From the NCBI RefSeq assembly GCF_024323335.1, contig NC_066581.1, positions 181,157,330-181,221,329 on the forward strand: a DNA stretch of 64,000 nt, written 5' to 3'. Positions 20,391 to 32,485 of this stretch are shown piece after piece. Source of the DNA: Lathyrus oleraceus (Eukaryota > Streptophyta > Magnoliopsida > Fabales > Fabaceae). Both the position numbers and the translations under genes were made by a program. How positions within the stretch are numbered: the stretch's first letter is position 1; each line of letters opens with the position of its first letter. The notes beneath the pieces were generated by a model. That model was not told the DNA's origin and made no database searches. It worked only from the letters and a program-made list of their open reading frames with translations.

Positions 20391-22616
20391 CAGGGCTTGT
20401 CAAAAACTACCAGTTTAGCGGCAAACACATACGCGGCCCTATCAAGGCGCATAACATCGATCCTGGGAGCATAGTTCCACCGAATCACCTTGATCATGGA
20501 GGACAGAGTAACAAGAGCATCTGCCATCTGGTTCTCATCAGGAGGTATATGATACAGCCTTACTGTTGTGAAGAAAGTCAACAGTCTTCTCGTGTAGTCT
20601 CTGTAGGGGACCAGATTAGGCTGGAGAGTATTCCAATCACCATTCACTTGATTGATCACTAGAGCTGAATCTCCGAAGATGTCCAGAGTCTTGATTCTCA
20701 AATCAATGGCTTGCTCGATACCCAAGATACAGGCTTCATACTCAGCATCATTATTGGTGCACTCAAAAGTCAGACGAGCGGTGAAAGGCATGTGGGCACC
20801 TTTCGGAGTGGTAATGACATCACCAATTCGACTTCCTTTGGCATTGACGGCCCCATCAAACATTAAAGTCCACTTTTCATCTAGATCAGGTCCCTCCTCA
20901 ATAACTGGCTCTTCACAGTTTTTCATATTGAGGAACATGATGTCTTCATCCAGAAAATCAAACTTCATCGGCTCATAATCATCAATCGGCTGCTGAGCAA
21001 GATAGCCTGACAGAATACTCCCTTTGATGGCTTTCTGGGATGTATACTGGTTGTCGTACTCTGTCAATACCATTTGCCAATGAGCAACCCTTCCGGTGAG
21101 AGCTGGCTTCTCAAATATATACTTGACTGGATCCATTTTGGAGATCAGTAAGGTTGTGTGAGTCAGCATGTATTGTCTCAATCGCTTAGCAGCCCATGCA
21201 AGTGCACAACATGTCTTTTCAAGCATTGAGTATCTCGACTCGCAATCTGTGAATTTTTTCCTCAGGTAATAGATGGCATGCTCTTTCCTACTTGTCTCGT
21301 CGTGTTGACCGAGAACACAACCCATGGAATTATCAAGTACTGTCAAATACATAATCAACGGTCTCCTTGGGACTGGAGGCATAAGGATTGGAGGATACTG
21401 CAAATACTCTTTTATTTTCTCGAAAGCCCTTTGGCAACCATCATTCCACTTGATAGCCTGATCTTTTCTTAACAATTTGAATATTGGCTCACACGTGGTT
21501 GTTAGGTGAGAGTTGAACCTTGCAATGTAATTCAACCTCCCTAAGAAACCACGGACTTGTTTTTCTGTTCTTGGCTCAGGCATTTCTTGTATCGCTTTCA
21601 CTTTGGCCGGATCCACCTCAATCCCTTTTTCACTAACAATAAAACCCAACAGTTTTCCAGATCTCACCCCGAAAGTACACTTGTTCGGATTAAGCCTCAG
21701 CTTGAATTTCCTCAAACGCTCAAGCAGTTTCTGCAAATTCACCAGATGTTCTTCTTCCGTCTGAGATTTGGCAATCATATCATCAACATAAACCTTGATT
21801 TCATGATGAATCATATCATGGAAAAGAGTTACCATAGCTCGTTGATATGTTGCCCCAGCATTTTTCAGACCAAACGGCATCACCTTGTAGCAGAAGGTGC
21901 CCCATGGGGTTATGAAAGTTGTCTTCTCCATGTCTTCTGGTGCCATCTTAATTTGATTATAGCCAAAAAAGCCATCCATGAAGGAGAATACCGAGAACTG
22001 AGCCGTGTTATCCACCAAAACGTCGATGTGAGGTAATGGGAAATCATCTTTAGGACTAGCTCTGTTCAGATCCCGGTAGTCAACACACATTTGTACCTTT
22101 CCATCCTTTTTAGGTACTGGAACGATATTTGCAACCCATGGCGGATAATTTGTAACCGCTAGAAACCCTGCATCCAATTGTTTTTGCACTTCTTCCTTTA
22201 TCTTGACAGCCATCTCTGGTCTTGTTCTTCTGAGCTTCTGCTTGACCGGAGGATAACCCTCTTTGAGAGGCAAACGGTGTACCACAATGTCTGTGTCAAG
22301 CCCTGGCATGTCCTGATAAGACCAAGCGAAGATGTCAACATACTCTTGCAGCAATTCAATCAGCCCCTTCTTCACATTATCTTCCAAAACAACCCTTATC
22401 TTGATCTCTCTCTTGACGTCCTCGGTGCCGAGACTAATCACTTCAGTAGACTCTTGATGCGGTTGAATGACCCTTTCTTCCTATTTTAACAACCTGGCAA
22501 GTTCTTCAGGGAGTTCACAGTCTTCATCACCCTCTTCTTCAGCTTGAAAGATTGGATTTTCAAAGTCGAAGCGAGCCATAGCAGAACTGTTATCAATAGG
22601 ATCCGGTGACGTGCAT
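20391..22616 (-). pseudogene. RT, degenerate RNase H and archaeal RNase H of element B (one nonsense codon)
   Basis: Downstream of a TAG at 22481 this is one open frame of 683 codons, the best-preserved polymerase in the window. Landmarks are IVPVPKKDGKVQMCVDYRDL, FMDGFFGYNQIKM, FCYKVMPFGLKNAGAT and the YVDD catalytic motif at 21779-21790. The Ty3-type RNase H part has YLTVLDNSMGCVLGQ without the usual first Asp. The archaeal-type RNase H has FDGAVNAKG, YEACILG, FGDSALVINQ and PDENQMAD, so its acidic set is complete. The first exon-2 codons (TSPDPIDN) follow the intron acceptor at 22617. Confidence 0.92.
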
Positions 22617-22887
22617 CTGCATGAGTGATGGTATGTGCTTATGAGTGTGAACAAGAAGTGGAAACTAAACAAAACATTGCCAAATGTATATATATTTTTT
22701 TTTATATTTTTGATTTTTGAAAACTGCAAAAATAGAAAGACAGTGAACAAAATATTTGAATGCAAAAAGACGTCCTTTATTTATGATAAAAAATGCAGGT
22801 ATCCACAGAGATGAGCCCTACAATGAGTCATCACGCCCTGGGCGGAACGTAAGACTTGGATATGCATGAATAAACAAAGAAAATTAC
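22617..22887 (-). other. Intron between pro and RT of element B (271 nt)
   Basis: On the minus strand the donor is GAGTAATT, with the intron starting at G22887, and the acceptor CTCATGCAG ends at 22617. Removal keeps the frame between pro and pol. Retention ends gag-pro at the donor's TAA (22884-22886), as in the other elements. Confidence 0.78.
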
Positions 22888-25800
22888 TCTTTAAGAAGAG
22901 TGACTTGGATAATCTCTTCAGAAGACCAGTTGCGGAGAACTTCACCCAGGACCCTTGGACGCACCCAGTTGTCAATGTCGCAATCATTATCCCCATCTTC
23001 TTTGTTGATTGCAGAGACCTGGCCGTACTGAATGATGCCAGCACTGGAGAAAGTAATCGGCCCCTGACGAGTCTGAGGCGTTGAAGTTGTAGAAGTCAAT
23101 GCCGGCTGATACCCAATCCCAAACTTGTCTTCCTTTGCAGGTAAATCCACCAGACGTCCCTAACCGGGAGTAACACCTGAATTTACCAAGGCATGTGCCT
23201 ACTTGAAGGACGACAAAGAAGCACCTGATTCAACCTCTTCCACTGGAGCTGCATCCTTGACTTGAACTGCTTCAAAGGCCTGACACAGGGTCTCATGAAT
23301 CTCACCTTCTACCTCTACATACATGTAGACAGGTTACTGACCAGAATATCCTCCTCACCACAGACAGTGATAATTCTTCCGTTGACCGGGAACTTTATCT
23401 TCTGATGCAAGGTCGAGGTGACTGCCCCAACATTGTGGATCTAAGGACGACCTAGCAAGCAGCTATACGAAGGACTGATATCCATCACATAGAATACGGT
23501 GTTAAAGGTTTGTGATCCAATCTGAATTGGCAATTCTACCTCTCCGAACACTGACCTCTTAGAACCATCGAAGGCTCTTACCATAAGATCGGAAGGCTTC
23601 AAGATCAAACCTTCTACATCTAACCTTGACAGGGCTCTCTTGGATAGCACATTGAGAGAGGAACCTGTATCCACCAGAACATGGGATAGCACAGTGTCTT
23701 TACACTCCATCAATATGTGCAAAGCCTTGTTATAATCGCGTCCAGCTGGCATCAAGTTAGAATCAGTAAAACCCAACCCGTTGCTTGTATGAGCATTTGC
23801 AACGATCCCCTCTAGTTGGTTCACTGAGATCTCCTGAGGCACATATGCAGCATTAAGGACCTTCAGGAGTGCCTCCCTGTGTGCCTCCGAACACAGCAGG
23901 AGTGAGAGAATAGATATCTTGGATGACGTCTGAATCAACTGATCGACTACCTTGTAATCGCTTTTCTTTATAATTCTCAAAAGTTTGTCCACCTCCTTCG
24001 CAAAAGCATGCTCAGAGCCAGCCTATGGTGCAGAGGTACCCTCATTCATAACTTGCTTGCCTTTGGTCTTTGCCGAGGCATCAACACTATCAGGTTGGGT
24101 AACCAGTGGTGAGAACAGTCTACCACTTCTGGTGAATCGCCCGATTCCACCAACATTGTCCACTGCGGGATTTTTCATTCCAACTCCAGGTTCAGACTTC
24201 TGATCCTACACCTCTTCTACTTTCAGTGGTTGTTCCACTCCATGATCGTGCGTGTACACACTCCCCCCGTAATGCCAAGGAATGGCCCTTTCACTGGTGA
24301 AAGGTAAAGGACCAGGGGTCGTGATGGTCATAGTGGATTGATGCGGTCGCACTGGTGGTACTGGTTGCGCTACTGGTGCACTGATCTGAGCGGTCGGGTA
24401 GAAAATTGTGATTATGGCAACGTCACAATCATACTCAGAAATCTTATTTATTGAAGTACAAACATCCGAAACATCGGAATCAAGTTCAGCAAGTACATCA
24501 GAATCAAACATCATGTTTGGAATATCAACAACATCATCAAAAAAATTAATTACATCATTGGGAATTACAAAATCAGCAGGAATAACATTTGTAAATTCTT
24601 CAGCATCTTCAGGAAAGAGAGGATCAACATCTGCATTCTCAACAACCCCTTTAACAACCCCTTCAACAGACCTTTGGGCAGATAGGTCTTTAGCTTGAAG
24701 GACACCATTGTCAAGCAAGGCCTGGATACCCTGTTGTAGCTTCACACAACCCCCACTCTACGCAACACAACCCAAACAACCGCTCCCCCAACCAGGGAAA
24801 ACATCTGCCTTTAGCAAGTATTCTTTGATTTCTAACAGTGGAGTCTTCAGCTTCAACACCTCCTTGACTAATTTGACTTCTCCTTCAACCATGTTAACAT
24901 TTGCTCTACCATGTTGCGGCATAGGATTGTTGACAACATTAGGAGCCGACGCAAAGTTTATGGCCTTTGAATCAATAAGGTCCTGAACTACGTGCTTAAA
25001 AGCTTTGCAGTTCTCAATAATGTGGCCAGGTGCCCCAAAGTGGAAATTACACCTAGCATTGGCGTCATAACTCACTGGAAGCCTGCCAACGGGAGGAGCC
25101 AAAGTGCGTAACTGCACAAGTTGCAAATGTTGAAGGTTGGGAAGCAACTGGGCATACGACATCGGAAGAGTGTCGAAACCCCTTCCCATCATCCTCTATC
25201 TCTGCTGATAAGCAGGTCTGTTACCCTGTTGTTATTGTTGGTATTGATTTTGTTGACGTTGAGGTTGTTGTTGTTGCATTGGTGCTGCGGCCGAAATGGT
25301 CACTGCTGCAAGATAAGATTGTTGATGGTAATTCTGAAACTTATTCCTCCGGTTACCCCTGTTCTTATAAGAAGATATGGCATTTGCATCCCCTTCTCTC
25401 CTCTTCTGTCCTCCTAAGAACGACTTCTTTGACCCCGAAGATGATCCAACCCGATTTTGGATCTTACATGTCTTCAAGTAGTTCTCCACCCTCTCACCGA
25501 TAGAGACCACATCAGCAAAATTTGAGGCGTTGCAACCCACCAGACGCTCCAAATAAGATCCAGGCAGTGTGTTCATAAACATGTTGGCCATCTCTTTTTC
25601 CAACATCGGAGGCTGAGCACGGGAAGCCAACTCTCTCCAGCGTTGAGCATACTCTTTGAAGCACTCGTTGCACTTGAGAGACAGATTCTGGAGCTGAGTC
25701 CTGTCAGGTGCCATATCCGCATTGTACTGATATTGTTTCACAAAGGCCTCAGCCAAGTCTCTCCAACAGCGAATATGGGCTCTGTCCAGCCTCATATACC

Positions 25801-26359
25801 ACTCCAAGGATGCCCCAGCTAGGTTGTCTTGGAAGAAGTACATGAGCATCTTCTCATCATCAGAATACGCGATCATCTTGCGGAAGTAAGCTTGTACATG
25901 AGTCTTCGAGCAAGAGTTTCCATTGAACTTATCAAACACGGGGACTTTGAATTTTGGCGGAACTCTCACGCCTGGGACCAGCCCCAAGTCAGCAACATCC
26001 ACACCAAGAACATTCTGCCATTCCACAGCTTCCAACCTCTCTTCCAGTCTCCGAAACATAGGGTCCATACCATGGCCCATGCCAAAGTCCTCCTGAAGCA
26101 GGGGGAATTGATCCTTTTGATCATCATGGATGGGTTGTTGACCAAGGTTGCCATGTGGGATTGGGATAGGCCCCGGTCCATTGGGTCCATTAGCCTCTCC
26201 AGCGGGAGGATCAGCCACAACCTCTGGTGTTGTAGTAAGGGGATTCCCCTATACCAACAATCTAATCTCCTGTTGTCCCTGAGCCACTCCTTGGACCACT
26301 TCCATGAACTGATTCATGCGAATCCTCATCTCAGCGAGCTCTGCTTGTAAACCTTCCAT
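22884..26359 (-). pseudogene. gag-pro of element B, heavily broken
   Basis: The start is MEGLQAELAEMRIRM (an open frame upstream, HRYGTRRNQQRA, may also be translated). The capsid has KFKVPVFDKFNG, YFFQDNLAGASLEWY and FKEYAQRWRELA. A Gln-rich stretch is followed by the zinc knuckle CNFHFGAPGHIIENC and the Cys cluster C-L-G-C...C. An acidic insert lies near 24450-24650. The protease DTG is at 23663-23671, and a tail includes GIGY. Stops lie at about 26249, 25232, 25193, 24758, 24206, 24023 and 23441, plus a probable frameshift near 23335. Similarity to A, C and D is only moderate, so this is a separate subfamily. Confidence 0.87.
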
Positions 26360-26824
26360 TGCTCTCTGTTGATTCCTTCGGGTACCGTATCGGTGAATGC
26401 CTGAGTCAGCTATCCTTATAATGGAATACCAAACAAGATGAGAACACTGCGGCGACACCTGTTATGCAAGACGTGCTAATGAATATGCAAATGCAATGAC
26501 ATGTTTATCAATTTTAAAGGGTATTCTACCCCTTGATTCCAGTCTCACATTAGATAAACAGTGTAAGAAAACCCCTCCTAGAATCAAGAAGAAGATATAA
26601 ACCCCTAGGAATAGATAAACATGATGCATGCAATGTTTATGATTTAATTTTTATATCAGAGGAACTTTAGACTCTTATTTGCAAATTTTGGAAATATTAA
26701 ACGTTTATCACATACGGAAATATCACGCCAATTAATATTTGGAATTTTTTTTACGCCAAAGAAGTACATTCTTGGTAACCAAATACAATAGAAGAGAGAA
26801 GGAAACTGAACATCCTATGGATCC
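26360..26824 (-). other. ORF1-gag spacer of element B, containing a probable recombination breakpoint
   Basis: From 26824 down to about 26620 the spacer follows the A spacer closely (for example 'tatcagaggaacttta' and the 'gcatgcaatg' region). Below about 26620 the similarity stops abruptly and B-specific sequence leads into its gag. Confidence 0.7.
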
Positions 26825-28276
26825 CTAGAAGCAATCGTCCAAAGCCCTCGAGACCGGCAGATAAGCTGCACGAAGCCTCTTCACCTCCCTCTCATAGGCT
26901 GCCTCCATATCTGCCTTCTCTTTGGCGAGTCCATCATACTTCCTCTTCCAAAACTTGGAAGACTGAGGAAGTAGAGAAGTCAATGCATCATCAGGATCAT
27001 CAATAACCTGGCGCTCAAGGAACTCTATCAAAGCATCCTTCTCTCTGATCTGCTGAAGCAACTCCTCTCGTTCACGGATCCAAGCACGTGAACGGTCTTT
27101 GTCTCTCAACTCCTCTACTCCTTGGCTAGGGAGGGTTGAAGGCCCAGCCACAACCAAAGGTGTGGGTCTTGGATACTCATAAGGCATGAGGTACTCGGAA
27201 GCTCTCCTCCTAACCCAAGAGGTATAGGGTTCCAAAGCGATACAGTTCTTCGAACCTAGCTCTTTCCTTCCTTTCTTATGGATCTTGCGCCAAGCGCGAA
27301 CCATCCTGCCCTTCAAGCCTTGGGGATCTTTACCCTTCTGAAAGAACACACCCTCTAACAGAATGTTATTGGGTTTATCCTTTAGGGGGAACCCAAGCTG
27401 ACGACATGCCAAAATAGGGTTGTAGTTAATTCCACCGCATGTACCAAGAAGAGGTACATTGGAGAATTCACCACAAGAGTCGATAATCTGCACACCATCA
27501 TATACACGGTTGTACCAAAAGATATCATCATTAGTGAGAGACATAAGTCTCGTGGACCACCGTAGACATCCTTTGTTCTCCTTGAAGGCGAGCGTCTGAG
27601 GCAAGTGCGAAATAAACCACTTGTACAACAGAGGCAAACATCACACAATGGTACCACTGCCCTTTGCATTCCTCATATGCAAAGAGAAATAAGTGTCACC
27701 CAACAGAGTAGGAACGGGATTAAGAGTAGAGAAAATCCTAATGGCGTTCACATCCACAAACTTGTCGATGTTGGGGAATAACACTAGCCCATAGATGAGA
27801 AGTACAAATATGGCCTCAAAGGCATCCTCACTAATGGCCTTCCCAAACATAGTAGCTTGATCAATGAGGAAATCAGACGGGAGACCTTGAATTCCACCTT
27901 TGGTGGTCATATGAGCACCAATAATAGATTCATCTATACGCAACAGATCAGCAATCTCTTGAGAATAAGGAACTCTCTCCAAGCCACTGAACGGCAACTG
28001 GTCTAGGATAGGTATGCCCACAAGATAGGCATACTCCTCAAGCGTGGGGAAAAGTTGGAAATCCGGAAAAGTGAAGTAACAGTACAACGGATCATAGAAC
28101 TGCAGCAACACACTCATTAGACCTTTATCCACTTGAGTAGCCAGAATAGACAGAAGCTTCCCATGATGAGCCTTGAATTCCAAGGGATCTAATACATAGG
28201 ATGTCAAACTCCTTAACTCTTTCAAGTCGGCTTGTCTGAAACTGTACTTCTTCGTATTCCTTCTTTGCTTATCCAT
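26825..28276 (-). pseudogene. ORF1 of element B (484 codons, one nonsense codon)
   Basis: The frame runs from MDKQRRNTKKYSFRQ to RALDDCF with exactly the length of the D copy. A single TGC-to-TGA stop at 27641-27643 splits it. Roughly nine in ten residues match D by eye, far closer than gag-pol. The N-terminal part carries FYDPLYCYFTF and LPT-type LEEYAYLVGIPIL (plant-mobile-domain-like). The C-terminal part is a coiled coil (REELLQQIREKDALIEFLE). Strong length conservation suggests ORF1 is under selection in active copies; what it does is not known. Confidence 0.87.
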
Positions 28277-29175
28277 GTTTGAAAATTTGCAAATAGACCT
28301 CTTAAGTTCCTTAAAAGTTTTCTCATTGTTGATGATATGGATGTGTATGAATGCATGAATACATAGATGCAACAATCACACTCAAGGATCAAGCAAATCA
28401 CACCATACAAAGGTCATGGGATGGATCAAGTCATCCTTAATATCAATCATCCATTTTGGTTGATTATGGTTTACACCTTATCAACACCCAAGTTCCATTG
28501 ATATTAAGGATACAGAAGAACGGATCAACCACGAATCAAGGGTTTGTTGCGAGTCGCGAGCATGGAGTCTTGGTTAAGAACCACCCAAAGGGAGTGTACC
28601 ATGGTTAAACCTGACAATCATGTTCTACAAGAGGTTCCCATAGTCATCATCCCATCTTTCGGAGATTATCGGATAAACGCCTACTCATATTCCAAAAATA
28701 TTCTCAAGAGAGACTCTTATGAGTGTAGTATCGCGTAACAATCGTATCAAATCTTACACTTGAACGATCTTCGCACTACGTCCTAAAAATAGGCCAAGAT
28801 GGGCGTGGTAAACTAAGCTCCTTGGCTTCTAAGGCATATAATGGAAAGAGTAATGCCTAACCATGACTACTCGTGTGACATTATTGATCCCAACATAACC
28901 TCCACCAAGTGAATGGGCTTGCAAGTCAACTTGCTAAGGAATAACTCCACACAAGTCAACAAGACTATGCCATTCTCCTATCCTAAGTGCACTCGAGTTC
29001 GGGTATAGAACTCATCTCACGAAGATCACCAAGCATACAAGGAATAATATTCAAACAATTCAATCATTACATACAATACAGTAATCCCAAATTGCACAAA
29101 AATATGTCACAAAGCAATATACCATACAATACAACAAATATGAAAAGTAGGCAAAACCCACTAGGCAAATGATAT
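28277..29175 (-). other. 5' untranslated leader of element B
   Basis: About 900 bases are highly similar to the leaders of A and D along their whole length. Examples are 'catcatcccatctttcggag' and the block 'acaccttatcaacacccaag' on the plus strand. The short frames here have no conserved coding potential. Confidence 0.75.
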
Positions 29176-29193
29176 TCCCCAGCAGAGTCGCCA
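29176..29193 (-). other. Primer-binding site, tRNA-Arg type (element B)
   Basis: The minus strand reads TGGCGACTCTGCTGGGGA, identical to the site in D, six bases inside the LTR end. Confidence 0.88.
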
Positions 29194-29413
29194 CTTTTCT
29201 GTACCGGGGTATTCGTTACTATTAGAGATATTCACTAAATCCAAGGTAAACCATACAAGTTGAGTCACCACCACACTTCTATTTATCCAAAGGAATGGTT
29301 AGAAAGCGAACAACAACCTAAAAGTTTTATCGAGTCAAAAACTAGTAAAAATGTCAGAGATCTGGGTAAGGGGGTTGGTTATGCAATGAGAAGGTTTTAA
29401 GCACCCAAAACAT

Positions 29414-29429
29414 CCTAGGTACTCCTAGG
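29414..29429 (-). other. U5 inverted repeat CCTAGG-AGTA-CCTAGG (element B)
   Basis: The same 16 bases (minus strand) occur about 215 bp from the LTR end, as in A, C and D. Confidence 0.8.
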
Positions 29430-30040
29430 GAGCCCTTTTCATAAGTGTTGTTCTAGTCTAATGGGTGTAGGTATATCTAAAGTACTATTTACTAAAAGGA
29501 AGGTTAAAAGAAAATGACTCGCAAGGATGTCGCATCCACTGCCTACGTATCTCATCTGAGTATGAGAATCAGAGTCTTCATAGCTCGGTTACCTATGGGT
29601 TAAAAAGAAGTGTGCTCGGTAAGACGTTGCGTCCTATGCCTATGTATCTCATCTGGATTGCCATTTGAACATGGACTTACAAAAGAGGACACCAACTGTG
29701 TCAAAGGAGGGTGGGTAGTGTGTTCAATGTCCTAGCAGTAGGTGTCGTAGCTCGCTGAATCGAGTCTTAGGCAGTTACCTCTTTTCAATAGAATAGACTG
29801 ACATGCCACAAGATCGAAGACGCACAAAAGGTCTAAAAGTGGGGAAGCTCTGCTCTAGAGTTGTCATGCAATATGGACCTATGTGTTAGGATTTACAAAG
29901 GGGAACATTTACCTAATGTTAGCATGCAAAGAATAAGGGAATTCTACCTATGTTATCATACAAAGGGTTCTACCTAATGGGTGCTACCTAAATGGAACAA
30001 GAGTCGACGGATGGAGCGCGGAGAGGAGTTACGGATAAGG

Positions 30041-30107
30041 GTAAATGGCGACGCCAGAGGCAATCGACTTACAGGTAGATAGCGATGCCTGAGGCAATCG
30101 ACTTACA
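30041..30107 (-). repeat. 34-bp tandem duplication in the element B LTR
   Basis: The phrase 'gaggcaatcgacttaca' occurs twice at a 34-bp offset (ending 30073 and 30107), preceded by the related 'atggcgacgcca' and 'atagcgatgcct'. Confidence 0.7.
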
Positions 30108-30660
30108 AGAGGATGGATGAATGTGTGCTGGTTCTGGTAAGTTTTGAAAATGATTACTCGATGTTGGATCGAGCTTTTGATCTTATTTGAATTTTTTATC
30201 AGATTTTCGTTTTAATTCTTGTATTAACAGGTGACTAAAGAAATAAAGAAATAAATATTATACACTTTATGGGAGAGGGGTACATTTGTTATGAATGGGG
30301 ATTGTTCATGGCAAACAAACAATGAGAATATATGCCTCATACATCATACAAGTAGGCAACAGTTATCAATCAGATCGGATAAATAAACAATATATAATCA
30401 AACCAAAGAACATGTTAAATAATCAAGCAATAGAAAGCATGAATGAGAGAAACAAGTATAAAAGATAACAGATGAATCAAACAGATGAAAATATGCGCAC
30501 GAAGGGTCCACTGAATAATTTAATCAGGAAATGAGGTAAGGACCAAATAAAATCAAGGTAAAAGGCCTCTAATACATGGCATATGAGATGAACGAGGGAG
30601 GATAAAAAGATCTCTTCAATTGCCATAAGCAATCCCTAAGTCAAACATTGATCATAAAGA

Positions 30661-31070
30661 AGTCAACTGAAAATTCAAGTCAACTTAAAAAATAACAAAT
30701 AAATAGCAAACTAATCAAGAAAATTATGAAAAATTAAACTAAATAAGGTGGGATCAGGACATCATCATCCCCCAAAAATATTTTAAAAATAATGAAAATT
30801 GGCATGTGAATTAATTAAAACAAAACATAGGTCAAACAAAAAGTCAATTAATAAGACTAGGTTAGAAATAAATCAAGAATAAATAGTAAATTAATCAAGA
30901 AAATTATGAAAAATTAAACTAAATAAGGTGGGGTCAGGACATCATCATCCCCCAAAAAGATTTTAAAAATAATGAAAATTGGTACGTCAATTAATTAAAA
31001 TAAAACAGAAGTCAAATTAAAAGTCCACCAACCAAACTAGGTCAAAAATAAATCCAAAATAAATTGAAAA
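30661..31070 (-). repeat. 180-bp tandem repeat in the R-U5 part of the element B LTR
   Basis: The blocks starting 'aaatagcaaactaatcaaga' (30701) and 'aaatagtaaattaatcaaga' (30881) repeat at exactly 180 bp. Each contains 'ggacatcatcatcccccaaa'. A third partial copy runs to about 31070. The copies differ at only a few positions per hundred. Confidence 0.85.
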
Positions 31071-31515
31071 TGTGAAATAAAATTCCAAGAAAAGGTCAGG
31101 TTAACCATAAGATAGTGGTCAACCTTCATCCCAAAAATCAAATGCTAACAATAATTTTATGTCATAAAAATAAAATCAATAAAAAACGTGTGTTAAAATG
31201 GACCATTTAGAATAAATAATTAAAATAAAATATTAATATTAAAAAAATACGAAAATAAAAATTATAAGAAAAGTCAAAAATATTTTTGGGTAATTTTATG
31301 GATGAAGAAAATATTTTAAATAAGAAAAAGAAATATGAAAATGGAAGGATTAATGGTGATGAACATGGTAAGCAAGCGTAGATATATCAAAACATGGTCA
31401 TGGAAGAGATGATTACCTAATGGAAAATAGAAGTGGAATAGAATCTGATATGTGATGAAGCTTTGCCTCTTTGCCAATAAATTTCAATGCTCCTTTAGGG
31501 TTAGGGTTTCAGCTT

Positions 31516-31524
31516 CTTAAATAG
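31516..31524 (-). promoter_or_regulatory. TATA-like box of the element B LTR
   Basis: The minus strand reads CTATTTAAG at the place where the other LTRs have TATAAATAG. It is a weaker match. Confidence 0.5.
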
Positions 31525-32485
31525 GGTGGATTAGGTGTTCTCATGGGCTTTTTAATAAGTGATTTATCCATAAGAATAAAAGTGTGAAGTGAGGTGTAGA
31601 ATGTTGTTATTTTGGGCCAAACATAAGTGAATAGATGTCCAATGCAAGGCCAAAAGAGGTAAAAACGTGACTGGTTTGTGCAGCATGCTTAGAAAATCTG
31701 ATTGGGCCAGCCAGGCCCAAAATCTGCCTAAAAAATCAAGTCATGGTGCCCACTTTAAATGAATGTATCTCTCAAACCATGGATCCAAATGAGATGATTC
31801 CAAAAGGATGTGAAAGAGGACATGGCAAGGTACAATTGTTGTGAAGAAATTATTTTCAAATAATGCTTTGAAGTGCAAGAAAACAGGCAAAGAAGTCTTG
31901 ACAAATTTTGAAGATTTTGGACTTAGAAATTTTTCTTAGTGTCCTAAAAAAATGTCTCACTTTGACTAAGCATAACTTTCTCAATTCTAATCCAAATGGA
32001 GCAAAATTTATATCTATAGAAAGCTTGGAATAAGAGGAACAACTTTCATGTTGGAGATATTGTCAAATGGAGCTCTTATCTTGATGCAAAATGGTCTTAA
32101 AGTGAGTGCAACGATCATGAAAACTTGCCCTAAATGGAAAGTCAACCATTTCCAAATTAAGTAACTTTTCCAATTCCTGATTAAATGATGAATCCATGAT
32201 CTAACCTTGATCAAATTTCACATCTAGGATCCCCTAGGCATGGATTTTGAGATTCCACTCTCAGAATGTCAGGAGTTGACTTTTCTGGCCCCACAGTTGA
32301 CTTTTCCCAAACTGTCTGATTCCCGATTCTATTGATCAATTGAAGCACTTCTAGCTCCAATAAAGAGCTGATTTTTTGTATGTAGACCCTTGTGGATATA
32401 TGGAGGGCCATGGAAAAGAGTTTCACCCAAAGAATCAGAAATAAATTGATTTTATACCAAACCCTAGTTTTAGGGCAAAATGATC

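Larger units (their letters stand above)
18296..32485 (-). mobile_element. Element B: Ogre-type retrotransposon, mosaic, truncated at both ends
   Basis: Read on the minus strand from 32485, it has an incomplete 5' LTR, PBS, ORF1, gag-pro, intron, RT/RNase H/archaeal RNase H, integrase and part of the 3' UTR, cut at 18296 where element A begins. No 3' LTR of B is in the window. Its gag, protease and RT are clearly more distant from A, C and D than these are from one another. Its leader and ORF1, however, are nearly those of A and D. Confidence 0.9.
29200..32485 (-). repeat. 5' LTR of element B, outer end missing (3286 bp left)
   Basis: The inner end (minus strand ...CCCCGGTACA) is at 29200. 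The first 250 bp (29200-29450) resemble the A/D U5, and beyond that the sequence is B-specific. A TATA-like box is at 31516. Only about 970 bp lie upstream of it, against about 1.5 kb in A, C and D. The end at 32485 is not TG, so roughly 0.5 kb of U3 is lost. The region 30200-31400 is extremely A-rich on the plus strand and contains a 180-bp tandem duplication. Confidence 0.85.
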
